A DNA stretch of 64,000 nt from Ariolimax columbianus (lineage: Eukaryota; Mollusca; Gastropoda; Stylommatophora; Arionidae), in the NCBI GenBank assembly GCA_036924085.1, contig JAVGWX010000013.1, positions 63,501,157 to 63,565,156 on the forward strand. The letters are read 5' to 3'. The notes under the pieces were generated by a model. That model did no database searches, was not told the origin of the DNA, and saw only the letters and a list, made by a program, of their open reading frames with translations. Below are positions 1 to 9,162 of the stretch, in pieces. Each line of letters begins with the position of its first letter. The first letter of the stretch is position 1. A program made the translations under genes and the position numbers.

Positions 1-3000
1 TCATACACAAAGACCCCAACAGTGGGGCTATTCTTGTCATACACAAAGACCTCAACAGTGGTGCTATTCTTGTCATACACAAAGACCCCAACAGTGGTGC
101 TATTCTTGTCATACACAAAGACCCCAACAGTGGTGCTATTCTTGTCATACACAAAGACCCCAACAGTGGTGCTATTCTTGTCATACACAAAGACCCCAAC
201 AGTGGTGCTATTCTTGTCATACACAAAGACCCCAACAGTGGTGCCATTCTTGTCATACACAAAGACCCCAACAGTGGTGCCATTCTTGTCATACACAAAG
301 ACCCCGACAGTGGTACTATTTTTGTCCTTGTCCTACACAAAGACCCCAACAGTGGTGCTATTCTTGTCCTTGTCATACACAAAGACCCCGGCAGTGGTGC
401 TATTCTTGTCCTTGTCCTACACAAAGACCCCGACAGTGGTGCTATTCTTGTCCTTGTCCTACACAAAGACCCCGACAGTGGTGCTATCCTTGTCCTACAC
501 AAAGACCCCGACAGTGGTGCTATTCTTGTCCTTGTCCTACACAAAGACCCCGGCAGTGGTGCTATTCTTGTCCTTGTCCTACACAAAGACCCCGGCAGTG
601 GTGCTATTCTTGTCCTTGTCCTACACAAAGACCCCGGCAGTGGTGCTATTCTTGTCCTTGTCATACACAAAGACCCCGACAGTGGTGCTATTCTTGTCCT
701 ACACAAAGACCCCGACAGTGGTGCTATTTTTGTCATACACAAAGACCCCAACAGTGGTGCTATTCTTGTCCTTGTCATACACAAAGACCCCGGCAGTGGT
801 GCTATTCTTGTCATACACAAAGACCCCGACAGTGGTGCTATTCTTGTCATACACAAAGACCCCAACAGTGGTGCTATTCTTGTCCTACACAAAGACCCCA
901 ACAGTGGTGCTATTCTTGTCATACACAAAGACCCCGACAGTGGTGCTATTCTTGTCATACACAAAGACCCCAACAGTGGTGCTATTCTTGTCATACACAA
1001 AGACCCCAACAGTGGTGCTATTCTTGTCATACACAAAGACCCCAACAGTGGTGCTATTCTTGTCATACACAAAGACCCCAACAGTGGTGCTATTCTTGTC
1101 ATACACAAAGACCCCAACAGTGGTGCTATTCTTGTCATACACAAAGACCCCGACAGTGGTGCTATTCTTGTCATACACAAAGACCCTGACAGTGGTGCTA
1201 TTCTTGTCCTACACAAAGACCCCAACAGTGGTGCTATTCTTGTCATACACAAAGACCCCCGCAGTGGTGCTATTCTTGTCCTTGTCCTACACAAAGACCC
1301 CGGCAGTGGTGCTATTCTTGTCCTTGTCCTACACAAAGACCCCGGCAGTGGTGCTATTCTTGTCCTACACAAAGACCCCGGCAGTGGTGCTATTCTTGTC
1401 ATACACAAAGACCCCGGCAGTGGTGCTATTCTTGTCCTTGTCCTACACAAAGACCCCAACAGTGGTGCTATTCTTGTCATACACAAAGACCCTGACAGTG
1501 GTGCTATTCTTGTCCTTGTCATACACAAAGACCCCGACAGTGGTGCTATTTCTGTCCTTGTCATACACAAAGACCCCGACAGTGGTGCTATTCTTGTCAT
1601 ACACAAAGACCCCGGCAGTGGTGCTATTCTTGTCCTTGTCCTACACAAAGACCCCGACAGTGGTGCTATTCTTGTCCTTGTCCTACACAAAGACCCCGAC
1701 AGTGGTGCTATTCTTGTCCTTGTCATACACAAAGACCCCGACAGTGGTGCTATTCTTGTCATACACAAAGACCCCGACAGTGGTGCTATTCTTGTCATAC
1801 ACAAAGACCCCGGCAGTGGTGCTATTCTTGTCATACACAAAGACCCCGACAGTGGTGCTATTCTCGTCATACACAAAGACCCCAACAGTGGTGCTATTCT
1901 TGTCATACACAAAGACCCCAACAGTGGTGCTATTCTTGTCATACACAAAGACCCCAACAGTGGTGCTATTCTTGTCATACACAAAGACCCCAACAGTGGT
2001 GCTATTCTTGTCATACACAAAGACCTCAACAGTGGTGCTATTCTTGTCATACACAAAGACCCCAACAGTGGTGCTATTCTTGTCCTTGTCATACACAAAG
2101 ACCCCGGCAGTGGTGCTATTCTTGTCCTTGTCCTACACAAAGACCCCGACAGTGGTGCTATTCTTGTCCTTGTCCTACACAAAGACCCCGGCAGTGGTGC
2201 TATTCTTGTCCTTGTCCTACACAAAGACCCCGGCAGTGGTGCTATTCTTGTCCTTGTCCTACACAAAGACCCCGGCAGTGGTGCTATTCTTGTCCTTGTC
2301 CTACACAAAGACCCCGACAGTGGTGCTATTCTTGTCCTTGTCCTACACAAAGACCCCGACAGTGGTGCTATTCTTGTCCTTGTCCTACACAAAGACCCCG
2401 ACAGTGGTGCTATTCTTGTCCTTGTCCTACACAAAGACCCCGGCAGTGGTGCTATTCTTGTCCTTGTCCTACACAAAGACCCCGACAGTGGTGCTATTCT
2501 TGTCCTTGTCATACACAAAGACCCCGACAGTGGTGCTATTCTTGTCCTACACAAAGATCCCGACAGTGGTGCTATTCTTGTCCTACACAAAGATCCCGAC
2601 AGTGGTGCTATTCTTGTCATACACAAAGACCCCAACAGTGGTGCTATTCTTGTCCTTGTCATACACAAAGACCCCGGCAGTGGTGCTATTCTTGTCATAC
2701 ACAAAGACCCCGACAGTGGTGCTATTCTTGTCATACACAAAGACCCCAACAGTGGTGCTATTCTTGTCATACACAAAGACCCCAACAGTGGTGCTATTCT
2801 TGTCCTACACAAAGACCCCAACAGTGGTGCTATTCTTGTCATACACAAAGACCCCGACAGTGGTGCTATTCTTGTCATACACAAAGACCCCCAACAGTGG
2901 TGCTATTCTTGTCATACACAAAGACCCCAACAGTGGTGCTATTCTTGTCATACACAAAGACCCCAACAGTGCTGCTATTCTTGTCATACACAAAGACCCC

Positions 3001-3899
3001 AACAGTGGTGCTATTCTTGTCATACACAAAGACCCCGACAGTGGTGCTATTCTTGTCATACACAAAGAACCTGACAGTGGTGCTATTCTTGTCCTACACA
3101 AAGACCCCAACAGTGGTGCTATTCTTGTCATACACAAAGACCCCGACAGTGGTGCTATTCTTGTCATACACAAAGACCCCGACAGTGGTGCTATTCTTGT
3201 CCTACACAAAGATCCCGACAGTGGTGCTATTCTTGTCATACACAAAGACCCCGGCAGTGGTGCTATTCTTGTCCTTGTCCTACACAAAGATCCCGGCAGT
3301 GGTGCTATTCTTGTCCTACACAAAGACCCCAGCAGTGGTGCTATTCTTGTCATACACAAAGACCCCGGCAGTGGTGCTATTCTTGTCCTTGTCCTACACA
3401 AAGACCCCAACAGTTGTGCTATTCTTGTCCTACACAAAGACCCCAACAGTGGTGCTATTTCTGTCCTTGTCATACTCAAAGACCCCAACAGTCGTGCTAT
3501 TCTTGTCCTTGTCATACACAAAGACCCCGGCAGTGGTGCTATTCTTGTCATACACAAAGACCCCAACAGTGGTGCTATTCTTGTCCTTGTCATACACAAA
3601 GACCCCGACAGTGGTGCTATTCTTGTCATACACAAAGACCCCAACAGTGGTGCTATTCTTGTCCTTGTCATACACAAAGACCCCGACAGTGGTGCTATTC
3701 TTGTCCTTGTCATTCACAAAGACCCCGGCAGTGGTGCTATTCTTGTCCTTGTCATACACAAAGACCCCAACAGTGGTGCTATTCTTGTCCTTGTCATACA
3801 CAAAGACCCCGACAGTGGTGCTATTCTTGTCCTTGTCATACACAAAGACCCCGGCAGTGGTGCTATTCTTGTCCTTGTCATACACAAAGACCCCGGCAG
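1..3899. repeat. 36/42-bp minisatellite, about 100 units, derived from LINE C-terminal codons
   Basis: The basic unit is 36 bp (core acagtggtgctattcttgtc); many units carry an extra 6 bp (tccttg), giving 42 bp. Both lengths are multiples of three, so frames stay open for more than 1 kb on both strands. One extra C near 2,890 shifts the frame. On the minus strand the unit reads VFVYDKNSTTVG, or VYDKDKNSTT in the long form. This resembles the C-terminus of the LINE at 58,850-59,110 (VFMSDKKSTTAS). The last unit runs into gcagaccactact, which matches gcaaaccactccc beside that LINE. The open frames are a repeat by-product: no stable start, no non-repetitive domain, and alternation of unit lengths without pattern. 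The array is cut by the window edge at position 1. Confidence 0.95.
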
Positions 3900-4172
3900 A
3901 CCACTACTCTCTATTTCCCATTGAAAACATTGTGTTTATGAGTTTCTGGATGAGTATTTTGTTGTTCTGTTCTCAAATTGCCAGCACACGACCAGCTGCC
4001 AGTGGTGAATGTCACTCAAGTAGAGAAGGATACAGTTTTGATATGTTATGACAGTAAGTACTGTTTTACCTTGATCCATTTCCTGTTATTTCTTTCACTT
4101 ATCCTGTGTCTCCATCTATTTTGATGATGATGATATTACAGAGGGGAAGAATACTTAAAGGATTTTTAAAAT
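3900..4172. other. no recognisable feature
   Basis: This is the flank between the first minisatellite and a SINE. The first few bases continue the LINE-derived sequence. The rest is AT-rich and shows no coding or repeat signal that I can name. Confidence 0.5.
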
Positions 4173-4413
4173 GTTTTTTTTGCGTTCGCCTTATTTCTCC
4201 AATCCCCAAGGCGGTGTGAGTTGCACTGTGGTTTTTATTTTGCACCTGTCGGCCCAGTGCATCTGACCTCAGCATGCATTTTATGTAAGGGTCTACTTCC
4301 TTCTGCATTTTCTAAGGGTTTACTTCCCCGGGGTAACAGTCGGTGCTGTGATAGGGAACCCAGCACCTTCGGATTGTGAGCCGTGCCACTTAACCACTAA
4401 GCCACGCCATCCC
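4173..4413 (-). mobile_element. tRNA-derived SINE, family 1, copy A
   Basis: Read on the minus strand it has a tRNA-like head with an A-box-like gtggcttagtggttaag and a damaged B-box region (gctgggttccctatc). A body shared with the copies at 8,752 and 51,460 follows, ending in ggcgaacgc plus an A-run. The short sequence taaaat occurs on both sides and may be a worn target-site duplication. Confidence 0.85.
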
Positions 4414-4481
4414 TAAAATAGAGGATATGAATACATAAATGGTTTAAACTGGTACATATATGGATAAAGGGGGGGGGGGGA

Positions 4482-4660
4482 GGGGTGGCGTGGGCTAGAG
4501 GTTATGTGACACGGCTCACAATCCGAAGGTGCTGTTTATGCTTCCCAATAACAGCACCGGCTGTTACCTCGGGGGAAGCAAGCCCTTAGAAAATGCAGGA
4601 GAAAGTAAAGCCTTACATCAAATGTCCGCTGAAGCTGGATGCAGTGAGTCCACAGGCACA
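4482..4660 (+). mobile_element. tRNA-derived SINE, family 1, copy B (3' truncated, diverged)
   Basis: The head (ggcgtgggctagaggttatg) and cggctcacaatccgaaggtg match family 1, but the B-box region is replaced by an altered, partly duplicated stretch. The body fades near 4,660. It lies head to head with copy A across a short spacer that includes a run of about a dozen G. Confidence 0.75.
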
Positions 4661-4699
4661 AAGGGAATGAGAAATGACCAAAAAATGTGGATTTAAAAA

Positions 4700-4829
4700 A
4701 ATCATCACAATACTCCTCACGTATCGGATGGCCGGATACCAGGTAGTTACTGCCAAATACAGGTATAAATCCACAAGCAAATTTTGGTATCCGGCCTCCG
4801 ACAAACGTGAGGAGCCTTGTGGTGATTTC
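4700..4829. mobile_element. fold-back element with about 43-bp inverted arms around a hAT transposase scrap
   Basis: The left arm (about 4,700-4,741, with actcctcacg and ggccggatac) pairs with the right arm (4,785-4,829, with gtatccggcc and cgtgaggag); most positions match. The loop read on the minus strand encodes FACGFIPVFGSNYL. This corresponds to the dimerisation region of hAT transposases and to MGFISVFGSACLCE in the fragment at 5,641-5,870. It could be a non-autonomous hAT derivative or a chance inversion of a hAT fragment. Confidence 0.55.
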
Positions 4830-5018
4830 TTGTTATCCAGATAAGTACCTTTTTTTACTCTTTGTATTCATAGCCCTCATTTATGTACTCTTATCTTCTT
4901 CTATGATTCTTTAGTTCATTATTGATGTTCTTCATTGTACCTGATGAAGGCCTTTTGGTCATTGCATGGGTTCTATTTTTTCTTTTGTCACACAAATGCA
5001 TTATTTTTCCTGTGGCAA

Positions 5019-5401
5019 CCTGTGGATGTGAAACATGGCCAATTACAAAAGCAATAAGAGCGAAGATCAGTGCTTTTGAGACAGTGCTACAGAAGTCCTG
5101 AAAATCCCGTGGACAAAGAAAGAAAGAAACATATCCATCTGGCGAGGTCTAAATGTAGAGGGGAATTGACTTATAAATGATGTAATGCCCCGAAAACTGA
5201 GGTTTTTTGGACCCGTTAAACAACACAACGCACTGGAGAGAGTGGTTATGGAGGGCATGGTCACTGGAAAGAGACGCAGGGTTCGACCGAGAAGATGATG
5301 GACTAGATTTGACCTTGGAGCATGCCGGAAGATTGGCGAAAGATAGTTTCCTACAGGCAGGCTGTCATGAGAGCGATGTTCCGCAAATGATGATGATGAA
5401 A
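5019..5401 (+). pseudogene. LINE reverse-transcriptase C-terminal remnant
   Basis: With frameshifts the plus strand reads like the end of an RTE-type LINE ORF2. It starts with a CGCETW motif, runs through LRFFGPVKQHNALERVVMEG to the basic segment GKRRRVRPRR, and ends at an ATG/ATGATG-type simple tail. Several stops interrupt it. It is a 5'-truncated, inactive copy. Assignment to the non-LTR class is firm; the exact clade is not. Confidence 0.75.
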
Positions 5402-5583
5402 TAGTAAATATTTTAGGCTCTGCGGACCAAGAAGCAAACTCCCAAGATATTTGTGTAGGTAGGTCTACTTGAATAGCAAGAAAGAACAAGTGTTCACATA
5501 TTCATTGGACGAAATGTAACATAACAATAATAAGTAGACTATAATTGTTTAAAATGTAGCTCTGTTATCATCAGATCTTGGTT

Positions 5584-5640
5584 ATGTGGTTAGCGGAGCG
5601 GCATAAATGGCGCCTTACAGGCTGCAAGTCTACCTTTAAA
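5584..5640 (+). repeat. fragment of a LINE 3' untranslated region
   Basis: The segment around ggcataaatggcgcc and acaggctgc matches the 3' region of the LINE copies at 36,740-37,010 (plus) and 58,590-58,850 (minus). Confidence 0.7.
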
Positions 5641-5870
5641 TGAAAAGAATGGAATTGTTACTTTTCTTTTTTTTTCTTTGAGATAACATTTCACCAAACT
5701 AGGTTCAAATATAGTACTCCCTATCATAAAAATTGATTGGAAATATTCATCTGTTAATGCTTGCCTGTATTTAGATTTGACGTATTTCATCTTTGAAAAT
5801 GTCTTTTCACACAGGCAGGCACTGCCAAATACAGATATAAATCCCATAGCATATGATATAAATTGACCAT
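5641..5870 (-). pseudogene. hAT transposase C-terminal (dimerisation) fragment
   Basis: The minus-strand frame contains MGFISVFGSACLCEKTFSKM, followed by KYVKSKYRQALTDEYF. This follows the hAT C-terminal dimerisation pattern, in which a conserved small-residue/CE segment precedes F/S-K-M-K and R-L-T-D-E-H. Only this domain remains; no BED finger or catalytic core is present. The frame then runs into the LINE 3' fragment at 5,584-5,640, so its last residues are not transposase. Confidence 0.8.
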
Positions 5871-6159
5871 ATTCATCGCTTCGAAGACATTTATAGAATT
5901 CTTTAAATTTTCCACACGCAGTCTATCTTGAAATTTGCTACATGTAGTCTATCTTGTAACTACTCAACCCGGCAATTGGGCTTTCGTTATATTTTAAAGA
6001 TTTTGAAAATGTAAAATTCATGCTATAGTGGAGCGATCAGTAGCAGTGTTGCAAATGCTTCTTGAAAAAAAAAAAGACTTCCAAAGGGATTGACATGAAA
6101 ATAAATACATTGAAGTCAAAGACTTTGAAATAGTTAAGCAACATAGGTAAATTAATATA

Positions 6160-6470
6160 AGCATCAGTGGAGAAATAATGGGACAAATACAGAAGTTTAT
6201 ATATTTAGGGCAAACCATCACAGAAGATGTCCGCAAAGAGATGGAAATTAGGACAATTGCATTGGCAAAAAAGGCCATTAAAGTAAAACAAACTGCGAAT
6301 CTCATAGAATATCAAAATATAACTAAGGAAAAGAAAATCGCCACTCATGTATGGGCTGGAATAAAGCAAAGAAAGTGAAAGAAAGCTTGGAGACATTTGA
6401 AATGTTGTGCTATCGTAGAATGGAAAGAGTTAGACAAACAGAAGATCCAATGACAATGTCCTCACTGAGG
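6160..6470 (+). pseudogene. LINE reverse-transcriptase fragment (thumb region)
   Basis: The plus frame has KFIYLGQTITEDVRKEMEIR, then IALAKKAIK, matching the F-x-YLG-S/T-I-T-x-D-G and R-I-x-xAK-x-AF spacing just downstream of the RT catalytic region in RTE-like LINEs. After a stop, a shifted frame continues with FEMLCYRRMERV, like the family's FEMWCYRRMLRI. It is truncated at both ends and non-functional. Confidence 0.75.
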
Positions 6471-6720
6471 TTGGTTGGTTGATTGGTTATTGATCCAGGG
6501 GGTTGTGGGCTCCTGCCCTTTTGCCCAATGCCATATAATGGCATCTCAAGTGTTTGTGAGTTGTTGTCTAGTTCCCTACAAAGTGCTCTATTTGTCTGAC
6601 CTCAGAGGAAGAGGATCTTTCCTAACACTGGCAAGTGCCGAGCATTAAACAAGATAGTGCTCAACAGTTTCATAGGGATGTAGGCACAGCCGTGGCTGCA
6701 GTATGTTCTGATTAGATTCT
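6471..6720 (-). pseudogene. 3' end of an RNase H-type LINE with an AACC tail
   Basis: This is homologous to the better copy at 19,998-20,484. On the minus strand it carries remains of the C-terminal Cys/His segment and ends in a ggatcaataacc sequence followed by an (AACC)-like tail, seen on the plus strand as ggttggttggttgattgg. Confidence 0.65.
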
Positions 6721-7097
6721 GTTCAAATATTGAAAATGATACAAAAACAACAATCAAGTTGTCTGAAACTGCGACATGAAAGCCTACAACAGAAGATACT
6801 GAAAGTAAAATCCATTTTTATTGATTAATAAAAATGTTTGCTATTGATAAAAAAAATGTTGATTAAATTCCAGAATATGTGAAAGTGATGGGTTTAAACG
6901 GAAAGCTCAAATCTAGCAAGCGGCAACAAGCAGAACTTCACTTTGACTGTGTTGTGGATTCTTTAGGTATGTAATCAGCTGTTAATGTTGTTGTTGCTGC
7001 TCTTAATGCCACGGTGCTTGAGTTAGCAGCTCTTTTGGTAGACATTAATCCGACAAAAAAACGTATAAAAACTTTTCAGTAAAAGTAAAAACTTGTA
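6721..7097. other. mostly unassigned; short inverted LINE scrap near 7,010-7,058
   Basis: AT-rich sequence with no clear gene. At 7,010-7,058 the minus strand resembles the start of the LINE fragment at 7,098 (the taccaaaagagctgct core). The two form a small inverted pair. Confidence 0.5.
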
Positions 7098-7375
7098 ACT
7101 TGCCAGATCAACGTCTACTAAAAGAGCTGCTATATGGTAAACTGAAAAATAGCAAGAGAGCAAGTGGTGGGCTACAGAAAAGGTGCAAGGACACACTTAA
7201 AGGATCACTGATCCTGTGCGGTGTGATGCCTGCGAAAGAATCGGCACCAATCGCGCAGACTGCCGTAGCACTATTGCAAAGGGTGTTCGGAGACATGAGG
7301 TATCAAGAATAAATGAGGCTATCCAGAAATGATAGCTCCGCAAGTCAGCTCACATCAACTCTTCCTCAACCCCGG
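7098..7375 (+). pseudogene. LINE ORF2 C-terminal fragment (DQR-PKELLYG family)
   Basis: The plus frame reads PDQRLLKELLYGKLKNSKRA, then KRCKDTLKGSL. A shifted frame continues with CDACERIGTNRADCRSTIAK and VRRHEVSRINEA. This matches the C-terminal tail of LINEs in which D-x-R-x-PK-x-x-x-YG-x-L is followed by a G-x-KKR-x-KD-x-LK box. Related copies are at 13,545-13,740 and 58,850-59,110. Frameshifts show it is dead. Confidence 0.75.
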
Positions 7376-7377
7376 TG

Positions 7378-7945
7378 GAAGGTGATGTCCTATGTCTTTG
7401 TACTCAGACAATTCAGGATTACCTCAGACTAACTGCTATGCACGATCTCCGACGTGTCTGGACTAATGGCAAGATCTTCCTGAGAACAAACAACCGCATC
7501 TACCACTCCTGCGTGTTCATAATCATGCTTTACGGCTCCAAAACCTGGACATTGCTGAAATATGACATGTTAAAACTGGAAGCCTTTCACATGCGCAACA
7601 AGTGGCGTATCCTGGGCATCCGCTGGTGGTCCCTATTAAAACAGGCCTTCACCCAATCTCAGAAATACTTGACCGGTGCCGAGTTTCTTTGTTCGGCCAT
7701 GTTGTATGACTGGATTAGGAATCCCCTGCCCAAAAGATACTGCACAAGTTGTTTCTCAGCGCCAAAAGTCTTCCCCCGACCGGCTGGAGGTGCAGAAGAC
7801 GCCATCACCGAACAGTATGGCTCCAGCAAATAGCAACCTCTTTCTCAGCCCAGTACGAAGCCTGGAACCATGTCAATATCTATTGGTCATGGATTTGGCT
7901 GACCGACGCAACGGGCCTCAGACGGCTAAGCAAACATTACTATTA
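7378..7945 (+). pseudogene. LINE reverse-transcriptase C-terminal half
   Basis: One frame reads MHDLRRVWTNGKIFLRTNNR, YHSCVFIIMLYGSKTWTLL and LEAFHMRNKWRILGIRWW. These are the thumb and LYG-S-x-TWTLL region and the R-ILGIRW segment of a non-LTR RT. After a frameshift it continues with RRRHHRTVWLQQI, the basic tail. The copy abuts another LINE end on its left (7,375) and on its right (7,975). Confidence 0.8.
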
Positions 7946-7974
7946 TTATTATATTGCAAGGGATGTCCTCACCA

Positions 7975-8275
7975 TTTCGTATCTAGATCACGTCACGAAT
8001 AAGGCATTTCGGGACACAGTTAAGACAGGTCAGCCAATATAAAGACGCAGGCATACATGGTATGGGCGTGTATCAAGATTGTCTGAGTTGGCCAAGGCGA
8101 TCCTGCATAGAGAAGCCTAAGAGAAAGGAGGCATCAGAGAGTGGACGGAGGGGTCCATAGCTAGAACAAATATCCTGGCACAAAGCAGAGTGGAGTGACT
8201 GAAACCAGTCCAATAAACTCTAGCATTTGTGCCCCAATGAGCTTTCTGGTTATGTTGATGATGATAATCAATATT
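7975..8275 (+). pseudogene. LINE ORF2 C-terminal fragment (WYGRVSRLS family)
   Basis: The frame gives RRRHTWYGRVSRLSELAKAI, then a damaged basic linker, IREWTEGS, and a tail ending near FVPQ. It parallels the better copies at 14,228-14,757 and 28,004-28,614, which have WYGHISRSNGLANTIL and end in VPQRPHQL. It ends in a GATGATGAT tail. Confidence 0.65.
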
Positions 8276-8740
8276 TAATGTGTGAATACTTTTTTTTGAG
8301 ACGCCTTGCAGTCAATTTGTCTGTAACAATACAAGGGGAAAGAAGAGCAGTTATACACTCGTTTTAACTGTTTTTTCCCTTTAGTGACTTTGCAAGACAG
8401 TGTCCTGGCCTTCCACAGGCATGGGATGCAGGGAAGAAGCTTCAGAGCAAATGAGGTGAGCTTTTTCTCCTGCATTATTTCCTAAGGGGTCTAGACAAGG
8501 TAACAGGTAGATAATTGTGCATTTTTTCAGATTTGGCTAATTCTATCCTGAATTTCTGAAGCACAAAACATGATTTTTACAATTGAAAAATTGTTTGCGA
8601 TGTGTTTAACACTTAATGCCAGTCTATGTCGTCAGTAATATTGTATTTCAGCATTAGGTATAAATATAATATTTTTCAGTTATGTATATGTGTGTGTGTG
8701 TGCATGAGTGAGAGAGAGAGAGATATGCATGGGATGTGAT
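8276..8740. other. no recognisable feature; short (GA)n and GTGT runs
   Basis: AT-rich, non-coding sequence with small simple repeats near 8,690-8,725. I recognise nothing else. Confidence 0.5.
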
Positions 8741-8751
8741 GTGATGTTATG

Positions 8752-9009
8752 TTTTTTTTGTTTTGTTTTTGCGTTCGCCTTATTTCTCCATTCCCCAAGG
8801 CGGTGTGCGTTGCACTGTAGTTTTTATTTTGCGCCTGTCGGCCCAGTGCATCCGACTTCAGCACGCATTTTATGTAAGGGTCTGCTTCCTCCTGCATTTT
8901 GTAAGGGTTTGCTTCCCCGGGGTAACGGCCGGTTCTGTGATGGGGATCGAACCCAGCACCTTCAGATCGTGAGCCGTGCCACTTAACCACTAGGCCACGC
9001 CGTCCCCTC
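8752..9009 (-). mobile_element. tRNA-derived SINE, family 1, copy C, with 11-bp target-site duplication
   Basis: On the minus strand it starts gaggggacggcgtggcctag, has A-box tggcctagtggttaag and B-box gggttcgatcccc, then the family body, and ends in ggcgaacgc plus an A-rich tail. The same 11 bases (gtgatgttatg) lie at 8,741-8,751 and 9,010-9,020, so both ends of the insertion are fixed. It is the most complete copy of this family here. Confidence 0.92.
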
Positions 9010-9020
9010 GTGATGTTATG

Positions 9021-9162
9021 TAATGTAATGTATGTATTATATGTACCTATGTATTATATATATATGTGAGTCTGACAGGGCACCACCACCTCCCCAAAAC
9101 TCTTTACACGGCTCTCTAAGAGATCTTCCAACAATTGTATTGAATCAACAGAGGTGTAGGGG
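9021..9162. other. short unassigned flank with TA/TG repeats
   Basis: A short simple repeat (atgtatgtattatatg type) and a C-rich stretch separate the SINE from the next element. No gene is seen. Confidence 0.5.

Noticed and set aside
22..3924. A 1,300-codon open frame across the first array
   Set aside because: Unit lengths of 36 and 42 bp are multiples of three and lack stops, so several frames on both strands stay open. A single inserted C changes the repeated peptide midway without effect. No other domain is attached.
8930..9009. Functional tRNA gene
   Set aside because: It has A and B boxes but no proper acceptor or anticodon stem pairing that I can draw, and it continues into a SINE body flanked by a target-site duplication. 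The same applies to heads at 16,340-16,409, 48,537-48,610 and 51,460-51,540.
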